Below are positions 63,558 to 64,000 of a DNA stretch of 64,000 nt, piece by piece (positions within the stretch are counted from its first letter, which is position 1; every line of letters begins with the position of its first letter). The DNA comes from Roseomonas sp. GTDB lineage: Bacteria > Pseudomonadota > Alphaproteobacteria > Acetobacterales > Acetobacteraceae. Under the pieces are notes generated by a model. That model was not told where the DNA came from and did not search any database. It saw only the letters and a program-made list of their open reading frames with translations. Location of the stretch: contig JADCEV010000044.1 of assembly GCA_020249865.1 (NCBI GenBank), positions 1 to 64,000 on the forward strand, given 5' to 3'. The position numbers and the translations under genes are program-made.

Positions 63558-64000
63558 ATGACGCGCCCGACCAAACACCCGAAGACCGGCTTTTACCGCA
63601 TCCGAATGAGAGTCCCTCTGGACCTCCGCGAGGTCATGGGGAAATCAGAACGTATTGTTTCCCTGGGGACCAAAGACCCAAAGGAGGCGGAAGCGCAGGC
63701 ACCCTCCGCCATTGCAAAGGCACGAGCCGAGTTCAACGCCGCGCGGGCCGCGTCTGGCCCTCCCCGCCGCATGGCGCATATCGAAGTCATGGCCCTATGT
63801 GGCGACTGGTATCGCGATTTTTTGGCGCTTTGGGAGGAGGACCCCGGTGATCGCGCCGATTGGGAGGAGTTCGCCGCGCTTATGGTCGGCAAGCTGGAAG
63901 ACCTGGAACGGTATGGCCCAATCGCCTTGAAGCAGGAACGGCAGGAGTTGAACGACGCAAAGCGCTTCCTGGCAGCCAAGGGCATCCCTGCGGACGAGGA
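63558..64000 (+). CDS. N-terminal part of a phage-type tyrosine recombinase/integrase-like protein, truncated by window edge
   Basis: Open frame from ATG 63558 to window end: MTRPTKHPKTGFYRIRMRVPLDLREVMGKSERIVSLGTKDPKEAEAQAPSAIAKARAEFNAAR..., resembling N-terminal domains of integrases; immediately downstream of a tRNA. Confidence 0.8.
   Translation, partial: MTRPTKHPKTGFYRIRMRVPLDLREVMGKSERIVSLGTKDPKEAEAQAPSAIAKARAEFNAARAASGPPRRMAHIEVMALCGDWYRDFLALWEEDPGDRADWEEFAALMVGKLEDLERYGPIALKQERQELNDAKRFLAAKGIPADE

Overview
High-GC alphaproteobacterial chromosome, probably Rhodospirillales/Acetobacteraceae-like (judged from gene content and synteny only). Most of the window is housekeeping: the F1 ATP synthase operon (atpHAGDC), ilvC, a leucine-catabolism cluster (ivd-mccB-mccA), lutB/lutC, znuC/znuB, plsC-miaB-phoH-ybeY-corC-lnt-HTH, metW/metX, chorismate mutase-hisC-tyrA, folC and accD. 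Four orphan Bug-type (tripartite tricarboxylate) substrate-binding proteins are scattered through it. The most interesting locus is 33092-42903 (minus strand): a tightly packed glycosyltransferase - 2438 aa type I polyketide synthase - alpha-oxoamine synthase operon. The PKS has a KS-AT-DH-(pseudo)MT-(pseudo)KR-ER-KR-ACP order resembling animal FAS or fungal highly reducing PKS, and has no thioesterase, which suggests PLP-dependent release to a sphingoid-like amino-polyketide that may be glycosylated. A tRNA-Thr(GGU) with an integrase-like gene starting 93 bp downstream and running off the right edge suggests the window stops at the border of an integrated element. Several short genes missing from the ORF track were found by reading: an SdhAF4/DUF1674 protein, a 54-aa basic protein next to accD, a 37-aa membrane peptide leading znuCB, and a possible 54-aa ORF coupled to the glycosyltransferase.
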